Of a DNA stretch of 64,000 nucleotides, positions 25,858-34,914 are shown piece by piece. Source of the DNA: Negativicutes bacterium (GTDB lineage: Bacteria; Bacillota_C; Negativicutes; Sporomusales_B; JARLHX01); NCBI GenBank assembly GCA_031292035.1, contig JARLHX010000274.1, positions 1 through 64,000 of the forward strand. The letters run 5' to 3'. The first letter of the stretch is position 1; each line of letters begins with the position of its first letter. The notes under the pieces were generated by a model. That model had not been told where the DNA came from and did not search any database. It saw only the letters and a list, made by a program, of their open reading frames with translations. The position numbers were made by a program, and so were the translations under genes.

Positions 25858-27246
25858 CTACTTGGATGTCTGACGAGCTGGCAGTTTGGTTCCAACTCTA
25901 ACCTGCCGGTCTTCTGGCGGAAAATCATCGCTGGCAAGTAGTTCGCGGTTCACTTCCTTGCCCGCCATGTACTTGACGCGATAAGTAGTTACTTGGAATC
26001 CTTTTTGGCCCTCAACCTCCACTATTTCCTTACCAAGTTCGAGCTGAGGATCTTGTTTAACAATGGTATTGGGTTCCATAACTTTTTTATCAGCCGCAAC
26101 GACCTGGATTTCCTGGGGATTGGCACTTAGTTTACCGAATATCAAAACGGTAAGTTGATTGCCGATGATTTCGGAACTCACATAAATATTATGGGAAGAA
26201 GAATTTTTAAATCTAAAATCCAACTGATTGTCGGCGACTGTAGCATCTTGACCAAGCGGTACATAGCCCGGTGGTCTGTAATGCGACGTCCTCTCCTCTA
26301 TTGTCAAATCAGCTAACAATGCTGCGTTGTATAGAGTACTGCTGACCTGACACACTCCACCGCCCCAATCTGGCAGCAGTTTACCATTGATAAACACTGG
26401 AGCGATTTTATAACCGTATTGGGCTAGACGAGGACCCACATAGGTGTTAAACGAAAATACCTCACCGCGTTTTACCAATACCCCGTTTACATTTTTAGAG
26501 GCAAGAGCGACATTTTGGCTACGGTTTTGGTCAGAGGGGTCAAACTGGGTGCTGTAGGAAGAAACAATGCCATCGATTCCTTCGAGGTCGCGGGCCTGAA
26601 TATTAGGAATAATTTCATTAACCGTCAAAGGGATAGAAAAAGTAATATTTGTCTCAAGCTTTGCAGTGAAGTCAGCAATGGTTTTGGCGGTGTCGACTTT
26701 GTAGCCGCTAGCCTCAGGTTCTACGGTGACATTAGATTTAACGTAAGCAATACTGGCATTCTGCGGAGTCTTATCGATCTTGCTGGCAATATTCACCACC
26801 AAGGCTTGCAATTTCTGACTATTATACGAAGGAGTCAGCGGAATCTGATGACCTCGGTTGATTGCTAAATATTTCTCTTGAAGTTGGTTGAACGAGTTGC
26901 CTGATCGCCCTACGGCATAAGCCTGACGCGCCAATTCTGCAGCGTCGATTTCAAGATCGATGTCTTCGGCTGCTATCGTCCAAACCTCATTTTTATAAGT
27001 CAAAGTGATTGGTTGCTGTTGAGTTCGCTCGCGGAAAACGGCGGCAATTTTATTTTCAGCACCCGGAATGGTCAAACCACCAACGTCTATGTTGCCGACG
27101 CGAACACCATTATAAATTTCATCAGTTACAGAAAATGACGCATTAATTGATACCATGCTGATCAGACTGAAAAGCACAATTACACCTAAGAAAAAAATTA
27201 AATTGGTTGCTCTTTTGGTAGTTATCGGCTGCACTATAATTGCCAC
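25858..27246 (-). CDS. VanW-family protein with G5-like C-terminus
   Basis: 462 residues from GTG 27246. One N-terminal membrane anchor (LIFFLGVIVLFSLISMVSI), then a peptidoglycan-binding-4-like region (VGGLTIPGAENKI...), the VanW core (NVALASKNVNGVLVKRGEVFSFN...GGGVCQVSSTLYNAALLADLTIEERTSHY) and a C-terminal G5-like segment. The family is cell-wall associated and widespread in spore-formers; its biochemical role is not known. It faces outward from the cytoplasmic membrane. Confidence 0.9.
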   Translation of the reverse strand: MAIIVQPITTKRATNLIFFLGVIVLFSLISMVSINASFSVTDEIYNGVRVGNIDVGGLTIPGAENKIAAVFRERTQQQPITLTYKNEVWTIAAEDIDLEIDAAELARQAYAVGRSGNSFNQLQEKYLAINRGHQIPLTPSYNSQKLQALVVNIASKIDKTPQNASIAYVKSNVTVEPEASGYKVDTAKTIADFTAKLETNITFSIPLTVNEIIPNIQARDLEGIDGIVSSYSTQFDPSDQNRSQNVALASKNVNGVLVKRGEVFSFNTYVGPRLAQYGYKIAPVFINGKLLPDWGGGVCQVSSTLYNAALLADLTIEERTSHYRPPGYVPLGQDATVADNQLDFRFKNSSSHNIYVSSEIIGNQLTVLIFGKLSANPQEIQVVAADKKVMEPNTIVKQDPQLELGKEIVEVEGQKGFQVTTYRVKYMAGKEVNRELLASDDFPPEDRQVRVGTKLPARQTSK

Positions 27247-27281
27247 TTCCCATCGTACTATGGAATGTAAAGATTAGATTA

Positions 27282-27309
27282 GGAAGCCCCCGCCCAGGCG
27301 GGGACTTCC
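27282..27309 (-). terminator. GC-rich terminator-like hairpin after the PRC-barrel gene
   Basis: GGAAG-CCCCCGCC-CA-GGCGGGG-ACTTCC on +; strong stem but a poor T tract on the minus strand. Confidence 0.6.
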
Positions 27310-27319
27310 ATTTATTCCT

Positions 27320-28108
27320 CTAGATGCTCATTGAAAGTTCGACGAATTTCCCAGCCAGTTTGGCTTTCTGGATGACCTCTTCGGTAATTTCACCGCCATT
27401 GTCGACAATCACAACCCCATTGTCGGTCTCAATGCGTCGGTTGGCTTTCTTGCCAAGGAGGTATTTACGCTGCTTATCATCAAATTTTTTGGCAGAATCA
27501 TCTGTGACATCCTCAGCAGCTGCGGGAGCAGCTTTTGCGGGGACAGGATCCGGCGATTCAACAATCGGAGCAACGGTTACAGACGGGGTCACGACAGGAG
27601 CTGCAACAGTAACAGGTTTGGGGGCGGGAACAGTCGTAGTAGACGCATCGGTGTCGGTAACAATAACGACGTCTTTACCAAAGGTAATGACTTTAGCTCC
27701 TGACATATTTACGATTTCGCCACCTGGTTCCTCGACTTCGCAACTGACGATTTTGCCGGTGTCATCAATAACAATTTCACTGATTTTGCCCTGAAAACGG
27801 CCGCTTTTAGTTAATACTTTAGCTCCGATAACTTTAACGTCTGCAGCAAGCAGTTTCTCCATCTCAGGTGCATTTGCAAGAGCTAAAATATCATTGCTGC
27901 TTTCAACGGTTATTGCATTTTCGCCAATACCGGCTACGCCTGTGAACAGAAGTAGTTTAGCGCCAAGATACCATTTGCCGTCTTCGACTGCAATCGCGGC
28001 CACAGAACCTTGTACAGGATCAATAACCAAAACTTTCGCTGTTCCCATTTCGAAGCCTTCATTGATGCTGATAACCGGGAGACCCAGAATGTCGACACTT
28101 TTTTTCAT
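27320..28108 (-). CDS. PRC-barrel domain protein
   Basis: 262 residues; AGGAGGG before ATG 28108. Two PRC-barrel-like segments at residues 1-80 (ILGLPVISINEGFEMGTAKVLVID) and 85-155 (VIGAKVLTKSGRFQGKISEIVIDD), followed by a Pro/Val/Thr-rich linker and a C-terminal domain (RRIETDNGVVIVDNGGEITEEVIQKAKLAGKF) resembling the end of spore/photosystem PRC proteins. Probable scaffold or regulatory role in the cytoplasm. Followed by a hairpin. Confidence 0.82.
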   Translation of the reverse strand: MKKSVDILGLPVISINEGFEMGTAKVLVIDPVQGSVAAIAVEDGKWYLGAKLLLFTGVAGIGENAITVESSNDILALANAPEMEKLLAADVKVIGAKVLTKSGRFQGKISEIVIDDTGKIVSCEVEEPGGEIVNMSGAKVITFGKDVVIVTDTDASTTTVPAPKPVTVAAPVVTPSVTVAPIVESPDPVPAKAAPAAAEDVTDDSAKKFDDKQRKYLLGKKANRRIETDNGVVIVDNGGEITEEVIQKAKLAGKFVELSMSI

Positions 28109-28136
28109 CGAAATACCCTCCTAATAATTGTGGATA

Positions 28137-29720
28137 CTAAGCTAAATTACGCCATTCGCGGAATTCACCATCAATTTCTTGCGCGATTTCCGCAGGAATG
28201 TTCTGAAACGGGATATAGCCCATTCGCTTGTGAAGCAGGGTGTTCTTTACGATGCGAAGATAGGCGATGGTAGTAATGAATTCCTGATCGAGTACCACGT
28301 TCTGTCGAAGCCCAGATAAACTACGACTTTCAGTCAGTAACATAATTGCTTCATCATATGCACCTTTTCCCTTCAACAAGGAAGCAATTTCAATGGCGAT
28401 AAACGGAGCGGCTTCACTATCCTGGTACAACTTTAACCCTTTACGGAAGGTATCCAGGGCCAGAACGTAATTGTGGTTTTCTTTCTGGGTGAAGGCGAAG
28501 TCTAATAAGTCGTCCAATGAATCGGAAGCAGGATTGAGGTCAGTGGAAATGGGAATGGAGATCTCCTCCTGATTCTGCAGCAAATTTTCACTTGTAGCCG
28601 CAATAGCCATATTTGAAGCTGCGATAGACTCAGCGGTATCGAATGATGGCCCATTTTCTGTGCTCAGGTCATCAGGAGTTGAGGTCACTACGGTGAACTC
28701 ATCGGAATCAGCTTCTGACAACATCGCTGTCATCGGTACAAATTCGGGTTCGGTAATGGATTCAGGCTCATCAGGTATTTCCGGATTAGCGCTCAGTAGT
28801 TCTGGCAAGACCGCCAAATCAGGAGCTGACTGAGAAATTTCTGGGGTGGGCTCCGAAATGATCAGTGGATGAATCTCGGAAAGAGAGTCATACGAAGAAT
28901 CGACGTCGGGAGCTTGGTCTGCCAGTAATGAGGCTTCAAGGTCGGTCATGGCTTCAGGTGACGGATAAGAGTTGAAAGGATCAATGGTATCCATTTCAAT
29001 CGCATCCTGCTGCAGTTCGTCCACCACTAAGGGTTCTTCGGAAGCAAGGCTTGCAGTATCGTCATCGCCAGCAGTCAATAACAACACAGGCTCTTCTGTG
29101 GTGGCGGAACTGATGGTGAAAGGAGACTCGATTTGTTGAGTTGGGTCTGGTATGGGTTCTGATGAATCAATGGTAATTTCCGGTTCAGGTGTCGAGTCCA
29201 GCTGTATGTCGAGATATGTATCAGTGAAGGGCTCTTGTTCAAGCAGCAGAGTAATTTCCTGCCGTGAAGCCAGCTCTTCCTCTGGCTCGATAGCGAACAT
29301 TTTGTCCTCAAGATGCACCTGAGGCATATCGGCAGTCGTTATTTCGGCAGAAACGGGATAACTGACTTCTTGCTGTTCTGCAGTTATTGGTAAGGATACG
29401 ATTGGAGCAAGTGTTTCTTTTGCTTGGAATGCCGGCTCAGATGCGGCGTCAGGAGCGGGCTGCAGTTCGCCAGTATCGTCGTAATAGGCAACAAAATAAG
29501 CAAATATAACGGCAAATACGGCCAGGAAGCCAACAGTGCCTGCCAGGCCTGCAAAACTGACTACGATTCGAGGTAAAACAACACTAATAAAGAGTGCACA
29601 AGCGGCACAAAGAATTAATGACTTTAGGCGAAGGAAAACACCAAACACTTTGTTCGCCAGGATATAAATGATAAATGTCGTGGCTGAGATAGCCATTAAC
29701 GTAATAATTATATATTCCAC
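28137..29720 (-). CDS. Membrane protein with long acidic linker and TPR-like C-terminus
   Basis: 527 residues from GTG 29720 with GGTGGGA upstream. About three membrane segments in the first 95 residues, then ~300 residues of low-complexity Glu/Pro/Ser/Thr-rich sequence, then a helical C-terminal region (ALDTFRKGLKLYQDSEAAPFIAIEIASLLKGKGAYDEAIMLLTESR) with the pattern of tetratricopeptide repeats. Likely a membrane-tethered protein-interaction platform. Downstream PRC-barrel gene is 28 bases away, so they may be an operon. Function unknown. Confidence 0.7.
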   Translation of the reverse strand: MEYIIITLMAISATTFIIYILANKVFGVFLRLKSLILCAACALFISVVLPRIVVSFAGLAGTVGFLAVFAVIFAYFVAYYDDTGELQPAPDAASEPAFQAKETLAPIVSLPITAEQQEVSYPVSAEITTADMPQVHLEDKMFAIEPEEELASRQEITLLLEQEPFTDTYLDIQLDSTPEPEITIDSSEPIPDPTQQIESPFTISSATTEEPVLLLTAGDDDTASLASEEPLVVDELQQDAIEMDTIDPFNSYPSPEAMTDLEASLLADQAPDVDSSYDSLSEIHPLIISEPTPEISQSAPDLAVLPELLSANPEIPDEPESITEPEFVPMTAMLSEADSDEFTVVTSTPDDLSTENGPSFDTAESIAASNMAIAATSENLLQNQEEISIPISTDLNPASDSLDDLLDFAFTQKENHNYVLALDTFRKGLKLYQDSEAAPFIAIEIASLLKGKGAYDEAIMLLTESRSLSGLRQNVVLDQEFITTIAYLRIVKNTLLHKRMGYIPFQNIPAEIAQEIDGEFREWRNLA

Positions 29721-29841
29721 ACAATCCCACCGAACGCTTTGAGATTTTAAGCGGTTTCACTTAACCTATTGTTCGACGCCGTTTGGCATTTTCCTGTCTA
29801 ATTTAATTGTTTTAGGGAAATATGTGCATATGATGTCGATT

Positions 29842-31092
29842 TTATGAATTTAACATGTCCCTGAGCGCTCCGGTGATGCCGATCGCAGCATGCTCAAAGG
29901 TCAATCCACCTTGCAGATAGACGATAAATGGCGGACGCAATGGGCCATCGGCGCTCAATTCTATCGAAGATCCCTGGATAAACGCTCCGGCTGCCATGAT
30001 GACCGCATCAGCATAACCGGGCATGCCGCTGGGTTCAGGAGTAACATGAGAGTCAACCGGAGAATGGCGCTGGAGACCGCGACAAAAAGCGATCATTTTC
30101 TCTGGCGATCCCAGTTCAACAGCTTGAATGATATCACTGCGGGGTTCGTCATAGCTAGGTAGGGTATGATAGCCCAGTTCGGCAAAAAGGCCAGCGGCAA
30201 ATACTGCCCCTTTCAGTGCTTGAGCCACCACATGAGGGGCTAGGAACAAGCCTTGAAAGAGCAACCGGTTGTCGATAAGGGAAGCTCCGAGCTCACTGCC
30301 GATGCCGGGCGCAGTAAGGCGGCAGGCGGCTGCTTCGACAAGGTCGGTGCGACCGGCGACATAACCGCCGCACGGGGCGATGCCGCCTCCTGGATTTTTG
30401 ATTAGCGATCCGGCCATAATGTCGGCACCTACAGCCGTAGGCGCCAGGGTTTCAACAAATTCGCCATAGCAGTTGTCGACAAAGCAGATACATTCAGGCT
30501 GAAGCTCTTTTATCTTACAACAAACTTCAGAAATGTCGGCTATTGACAAAGGTTTGCGCAGACTATAGCCGCGGGAGCGTTGAATGAGAGCGACCCTGGT
30601 CTTGGAGCTCAGGGCGGCGGCGAGTCCTTGGTAGTCCACTCCCCCCTCTTTCCCCATGGGCAATTCTTTGTAGGTGATGCCAAATTCGGTTAACGAACCC
30701 GGCGTTGGTTTTGGATGACCGATGACAGTCTGCATGGTGTCATAGGGGGCTCCGGTAACCGAAAGCAACTCATCCCCCGGGCGGAGAAGTCCAAACAGGA
30801 CGGTTGCCAGAGCATGAGTTCCAGAGACAAAATGTGTTCGCACCAGGGCTTTTTCGGTTCCGCAGATTTCGGCCCAAATGGCATCCAGCTTGTCCCGGCC
30901 AGCGTCACCATAGCCGTAGCCTGTGGAACCGCGAAAGTGATAATCCGAGACTTGATGGCGGCGGAATATATCGAGAACGCGGGCGGTATTGCTGCGCGAA
31001 ACTCCATCAATGCGGGAAAAGACAGGCGCTAGGCGGGGCAGCAAGCTTTGTTCTAATTTCATAAGTGAGTCATTATCATTGAGGTTATTCAT
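29842..31092 (-). CDS. ynbB: PLP-dependent lyase-like protein (aluminium resistance/YnbB family)
   Basis: 416 residues. Cystathionine gamma-lyase-like PLP enzyme of the YnbB group: [24 protein letters not shown], then [10 protein letters not shown] and the Lys-containing [21 protein letters not shown], where Schiff-base formation is expected. Exact reaction unknown. It overlaps the 3' end of hflX by 8 bases, and the hflX-ynbB pairing (ynbA-ynbB in Bacillus) is a well conserved gene order that supports the call. Confidence 0.9.
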   Translation of the reverse strand: MNNLNDNDSLMKLEQSLLPRLAPVFSRIDGVSRSNTARVLDIFRRHQVSDYHFRGSTGYGYGDAGRDKLDAIWAEICGTEKALVRTHFVSGTHALATVLFGLLRPGDELLSVTGAPYDTMQTVIGHPKPTPGSLTEFGITYKELPMGKEGGVDYQGLAAALSSKTRVALIQRSRGYSLRKPLSIADISEVCCKIKELQPECICFVDNCYGEFVETLAPTAVGADIMAGSLIKNPGGGIAPCGGYVAGRTDLVEAAACRLTAPGIGSELGASLIDNRLLFQGLFLAPHVVAQALKGAVFAAGLFAELGYHTLPSYDEPRSDIIQAVELGSPEKMIAFCRGLQRHSPVDSHVTPEPSGMPGYADAVIMAAGAFIQGSSIELSADGPLRPPFIVYLQGGLTFEHAAIGITGALRDMLNS

Positions 31093-32893
31093 GAGTGATT
31101 TCTCCTGCTATATATTGATGATAGGGTTTCATCTCGGTTTGAGGGATGGAAACGCTGACCCGTATCCCCTCTTCCACATAGTCGACAGTTGATACTGTTC
31201 CGATATCATATAAACGGGCCAGAACACCGCTGTCGGCATAAGGTATCAGCAAAGCCAGATCAACCCGTTGTCGCTGTACCGTTTTCCGGAGGAGAGCGAG
31301 CAATACGTCGATACCGATATTGTTTAAAGCGGAAATAGCGACACTATCCGGGAGACGCAGCAAGCGTTCCAGTTCGTGAGGGTTGTCGATCTTGTCACTT
31401 TTATTGAAAATCGTAATAAGCGGCTTGTCAGCAGCTTTGAGTTCGTTTAGCACCGAAAAAACGGCGTCACTTTGCTCTTGATGGCGCGGATGACTGGCGT
31501 CGACGACATGGAGCAGCAGATCAGCATGGACAACTTCCTCTAAGGTAGCGCGAAAGGCTGCCACCAACTGGTGGGGCAGTTTTTGGATGAAGCCGACGGT
31601 GTCGGTGACCAAGGCCTCCTGCCCGCCCGGCAAAATAATTTTGCGGGTAGTCGGATCAAGGGTGGCAAACAGCTTGTCCTCGGTAAGGACATCGGCAGCG
31701 GTCAGCGTATTGAGCAACGTCGATTTCCCGGCGTTGGTGTAGCCTACCAGGGCTATGCTGGGGATGCTGGCCTCTTGGCGGCGTTTCCGGTGCAGGGTAC
31801 GTTGTTTTTTGATTTGCTCGATCTGCTGTTCTATCTCGCCGATTCTGCTCCGAATGCGGCGCCTGTCGACTTCCAGCTTGGTTTCGCCGGGTCCCCGCGT
31901 ACCAATGCCGCCTCCCAACCGGGAAAGAACCAGACCTTGCCCACCCAGACGAGGCAAGTTGTACCGCAATTGGGCCAGCTCTACCTGCAATTTCCCCTCA
32001 TGGGTGCGGGCCCTCTGGGCAAAAATATCGAGAATGAGTGCAGTGCGGTCAAGGACCTTCGTACCAAGGGCCTGTTCCAGGTTGCGCTGCTGGGCCGGCG
32101 AAAGTTCGTCGTCGAAGATCACTAAATTAGCGCCCTTCTCCTGCCTGAGCTGCGCGATTTCCTGAACCTTGCCTTTTCCAATGAAAAAGGTGCTGTCCGG
32201 ACGGTCGCGTTTCTGGGATAATGCTCCGATCACTTCAGCTCCGGCAGTTTCGGCCAACTGGGCCAGTTCATGCAAAGAATCGGCAATATCCCAGCCGCTT
32301 GAGCGCTGAATTCCGGCCAGCAAAGCACGTTCAGTTTCCGCAAGAGTGGTGGTTTTGCCGCCAGATTCGAGGATACGGTCAATTTGATTGACAAGATACT
32401 GGAGATCGATCGCGATAAACTCTTCTAGTGATAGTGGGCCGACAGTTTGAGAGTGTACGGTTTCGGCGGCGGTAAGACCGTCGATGAATCCAAAACTGAC
32501 TTGAACGACTTCGTCGTTTTCAACCCCGAGAGCAGCCATCAGGTCAAAGCGCATGTCCTGCAGAGAAGTCATATCCAGGCTACTGAGCTGACTGTCGCCG
32601 CGCGGATGGGTATGGATGCAGCGAATGCCGCTAAGTCGCCACGCTGAGCGACGCCCAACGGTTTCCGGCAGGTCGACGGTTCGGGTGTCGCCGATGGCAA
32701 TGTTGACGACTTGTCCGCGGCGGTTGAGATAAACGGCGATCTCGCGATTGAGCTGGGTGGTCAGCCGGGCCAGCATTTGTGCCAGATCTAATGTTATTGT
32801 CTGTCCGGTTGGGACGGTTATATCATAGAGGCCTTCCAGTATATCAATAGTAGTTTGACGAATACCGCTTACATTTCCTTGCACAGTTGGCAA
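31085..32893 (-). CDS. hflX: Ribosome-associated GTPase HflX
   Basis: 602 residues from TTG 32893 with AGGAGGTGG. G1 [13 protein letters not shown]3 [11 protein letters not shown]4 NKSDKID, preceded by the HflX-specific glycine-rich region [25 protein letters not shown]. The ~180-residue N-terminal extension ([23 protein letters not shown]...[13 protein letters not shown]) is typical of long Clostridia/Negativicutes HflX. HflX splits stalled 70S ribosomes. Last conserved gene of the strand segment downstream of spoVK. Confidence 0.95.
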   Translation of the reverse strand: MPTVQGNVSGIRQTTIDILEGLYDITVPTGQTITLDLAQMLARLTTQLNREIAVYLNRRGQVVNIAIGDTRTVDLPETVGRRSAWRLSGIRCIHTHPRGDSQLSSLDMTSLQDMRFDLMAALGVENDEVVQVSFGFIDGLTAAETVHSQTVGPLSLEEFIAIDLQYLVNQIDRILESGGKTTTLAETERALLAGIQRSSGWDIADSLHELAQLAETAGAEVIGALSQKRDRPDSTFFIGKGKVQEIAQLRQEKGANLVIFDDELSPAQQRNLEQALGTKVLDRTALILDIFAQRARTHEGKLQVELAQLRYNLPRLGGQGLVLSRLGGGIGTRGPGETKLEVDRRRIRSRIGEIEQQIEQIKKQRTLHRKRRQEASIPSIALVGYTNAGKSTLLNTLTAADVLTEDKLFATLDPTTRKIILPGGQEALVTDTVGFIQKLPHQLVAAFRATLEEVVHADLLLHVVDASHPRHQEQSDAVFSVLNELKAADKPLITIFNKSDKIDNPHELERLLRLPDSVAISALNNIGIDVLLALLRKTVQRQRVDLALLIPYADSGVLARLYDIGTVSTVDYVEEGIRVSVSIPQTEMKPYHQYIAGEITHE

Positions 32894-32949
32894 TTAGGCC
32901 ACCTCCTCTCTTCTCAGTATTTGGTGGAGTAGGGATAAACTCCTGCTAA

Positions 32950-32971
32950 TAAAAAAAGGCTATTCGCCTTT
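32950..32971 (-). terminator. Terminator between the spoVK-downstream genes and hflX
   Basis: Minus strand AAAGGC-GAATA-GCCTTTTTTT; ends the unit that terminates with the small gene at 32985. Confidence 0.85.
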
Positions 32972-32984
32972 GGGGGGTTCGCCG

Positions 32985-33230
32985 TCATGAAGTTCCCCGC
33001 TTTTTTTGCCGTACATAGTATGACTTTAGTGGAGCGGCTTTATGCGGACTCGTCTTAATCTGCTGTTGGGACTCCTGACATAAGGCACAGTACCCCTGGT
33101 TGAGGGATTTTTGTCGCAGCAGCAAGGGTGCAAGGGCCTGACCTTCTGCAAATCCGGTTTCACTACCGAGACGCTTACCGACAAAATAGCCGAATAGAAA
33201 ACCGATTAGACAGATGATGGTGGCCATCAT
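32985..33230 (-). CDS. Small membrane-anchored hypothetical protein
   Basis: 81 residues from ATG 33230, which overlaps the upstream stop as ATGA; a GTG at 33257 would add nine residues. One N-terminal membrane segment (MMATIICLIGFLFGYFVGKRLG) and a CxxC (YCALCQES) that could bind metal. Last gene of the group spoVK-GTPase-UbiA-like-this gene, so possibly sporulation related by context only. Confidence 0.65.
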   Translation of the reverse strand: MMATIICLIGFLFGYFVGKRLGSETGFAEGQALAPLLLRQKSLNQGYCALCQESQQQIKTSPHKAAPLKSYYVRQKKRGTS

Positions 33231-33817
33231 AAGGACCGCCGCCTTTCCCCAAACCACTGTATGCTATAAAAAATAACTGTCCCCATCACGACAGGATTGA
33301 ATAATTCTTCATCGAGGATAAAAGCCACTGACAAGAACAACAGGCAAAGGGTCAGGCACTCGACAGAACCAAAGCGGCAGGCCATATTGCGCTGCCCGCA
33401 GAGACGGTCTGTGCGCATATCGATGTAATCGTCAAATAATTGGACGGCGGCGATAAATAGCAAGGAAAATAGCAGCAAGTGCCAGCCTATAAACAGGAAT
33501 CCCAGCAACAGCACCAATAAAGACTCTTGCCACCCGCGCATGCCGCTTGGTAGCAGAGTGCCAAGATCATTGAACATACCGATGATATAACAGGCAATAA
33601 AGAGGGATGCACTGATCTGAGGATTAAGTGTGACAGCCAGACACAGGATAATCATCGCGTAGACCATGGAGCACGGTCCAAGGCGAGTCGCCCAATTGCT
33701 GCGACCGGCACGGCGGTCCATGTCTTTATCCAGATAATCGTCAGTCAGTTTTACGGCAATACAGCAGAGAAATACTGCCAAAACAGCGGCAACAGTGTCA
33801 AACATTCCGGACAACAT
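33227..33817 (-). CDS. UbiA-like integral membrane protein
   Basis: 196 residues with about six hydrophobic segments. Two aspartate-rich motifs, KLTDDYLDKDMDRRAGR and QLFDDYIDMRTDRLCGQ, match the NDxxDxxxD-type prenyl-diphosphate-binding motifs of UbiA prenyltransferases in spacing, although the protein is shorter than the usual 280-300 residues. A lipid or quinone modification role is possible. It overlaps the upstream GTPase by 20 bases and belongs to the operon separated from its promoter by the spoVK element. Confidence 0.65.
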   Translation of the reverse strand: MLSGMFDTVAAVLAVFLCCIAVKLTDDYLDKDMDRRAGRSNWATRLGPCSMVYAMIILCLAVTLNPQISASLFIACYIIGMFNDLGTLLPSGMRGWQESLLVLLLGFLFIGWHLLLFSLLFIAAVQLFDDYIDMRTDRLCGQRNMACRFGSVECLTLCLLFLSVAFILDEELFNPVVMGTVIFYSIQWFGERRRSL

Positions 33818-34403
33818 AACTTTTCACCGCCTGAAAACCTTCGTTCGTAAGGGCGGAAACCGGCAGAACTGTTGCCTGATTAAATTCGGTGTTCAATTGC
33901 GTGAGATGGATTTTGGCGGCAGGTAAATCAATTTTATTGGCAACCAGAACGTAACGGCTGCGGGCAATACCGTAGCGATAAATTTCGCGGTCAATGCTGT
34001 TTTGATTTTGCCAGTGTCCTTCATTTACTGTTGACAGATCAATGATATGAATAATAAAATCAACGCTTCGCAACAGTCCGAGAGTCTGAGCCATCCCTTG
34101 GCGCACCATTTGGTCGTTATGAATGTTCTCCGAAACTCCACAGGTATCACTCAGGGTAAACTGGACGCCAGTCTTCCCAACCGGAACAGAAAGAACCAGC
34201 GACTGAATCACTCGGGTTTTATGAACGACCGAACTACAGAGTTCTCGTTTTGCTTCACTCAAGCCATAATGGCGGCGATACAGCTGACCGTCTGAGGAAC
34301 GGAATGTGATATCAGTCGCTTTACAACCAAGGAAGCCGGCGAAATTTAATACAAAAAGCGTTTTGCCGGAATTAGGCCTGCCAATTACCGCAAATTCTTT
34401 CAT
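33798..34403 (-). CDS. Era-like small GTPase downstream of spoVK
   Basis: 201 residues. G1 GRPNSGKT, G3 SDTCGVSE, G4 VANKIDLPA and G5 SALTNEG are all present, so it should bind and hydrolyse GTP. Its ATG overlaps the spoVK stop (ATGA), with GGAGG upstream. In the present arrangement the spoVK promoter lies on the far side of the 5.7-kb element, so full co-expression with spoVK requires excision or an internal promoter. Role unknown; sporulation link is inference. Confidence 0.85.
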   Translation of the reverse strand: MKEFAVIGRPNSGKTLFVLNFAGFLGCKATDITFRSSDGQLYRRHYGLSEAKRELCSSVVHKTRVIQSLVLSVPVGKTGVQFTLSDTCGVSENIHNDQMVRQGMAQTLGLLRSVDFIIHIIDLSTVNEGHWQNQNSIDREIYRYGIARSRYVLVANKIDLPAAKIHLTQLNTEFNQATVLPVSALTNEGFQAVKSYVVRNV

Positions 34404-34801
34404 TCCTCCACCTCCGGCAGATCGGTTGGTTCGATGATAATTAATTCTTCTCTGGTAATCGATGTTTTCGCCATTAACCGAACCGCTTGACGTCTGAGAG
34501 CCTTTTCAATGATATTTCGGACAGTCCTGGCGTTCCCAAATATGTCCGTGGTTCTCAGGCTGGAATGGGTCAGCATTTTCAGCAAGGTCTGCTGGGCAGG
34601 CGGCGATAATTGATATTGCCTCCTGGCGCATAACTGTTCGGCGATCTGCAATAACTCTTGCTGTGTGTAGTCAGGAAAGTCAATATGGATGGGAAAGCGA
34701 GACTTTAGTCCAGGATTGGTTTGGAGGAAATCCACCATTTCACGTTGATAACCAGCTAAAATCAAGACAAGTTCATCTTTATGGTCTTCCATTGCTTTGA
34801 C
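34400..34801 (-). CDS. spoVK: SpoVK, C-terminal segment (gene split by mobile element)
   Basis: Reads FVKAMEDHKDELVLILAGYQREMVDFL...GLKSRFP, the C-terminal half of the AAA+ ATPase SpoVK, including the arginine finger region and the small AAA lid (IFGNARTVRNIIEKALRRQ). In the present configuration it has no start of its own other than an internal ATG (34792) without a ribosome binding site. Joined at the GT dinucleotide (34800-34801) to the N-terminal segment ending at 40482, the frame is continuous (...IDCM-V-KAMEDH...) and gives 336 residues, close to the usual length of about 320. SpoVK acts in spore maturation in the mother cell. Confidence 0.9.
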   Translation of the reverse strand, partial: VKAMEDHKDELVLILAGYQREMVDFLQTNPGLKSRFPIHIDFPDYTQQELLQIAEQLCARRQYQLSPPAQQTLLKMLTHSSLRTTDIFGNARTVRNIIEKALRRQAVRLMAKTSITREELIIIEPTDLPEVEE

Positions 34802-34825
34802 AAAACTATCATTATAAAAAGCAGG
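34780..34825. other. Attachment site, left junction (element / spoVK 3' part)
   Basis: Plus strand: CCATTGCTTTG-AC-AAAACTATCATTATAAAAA. Left of AC is spoVK coding sequence (KAM codons); right of it is the element half-site. Symmetric to the right junction around AC/GT. Confidence 0.8.
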
Positions 34826-34855
34826 CCCAGCGGTAAGCCGCAGAGCCTGCTTTTC
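34816..34855. terminator. Terminator at the left end of the spoVK element
   Basis: AAAAAGCAGGC ... GCCTGCTTTT with an inner CGG/CCG stem. It ends the aminotransferase transcript (minus) and its T tract runs into the att half-site. Confidence 0.85.
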
Positions 34856-34914
34856 GTTATTAATATAATATTAAAACAAAATTGGTATTTATTTCCAGGA
34901 AATTGGATTTTGTG

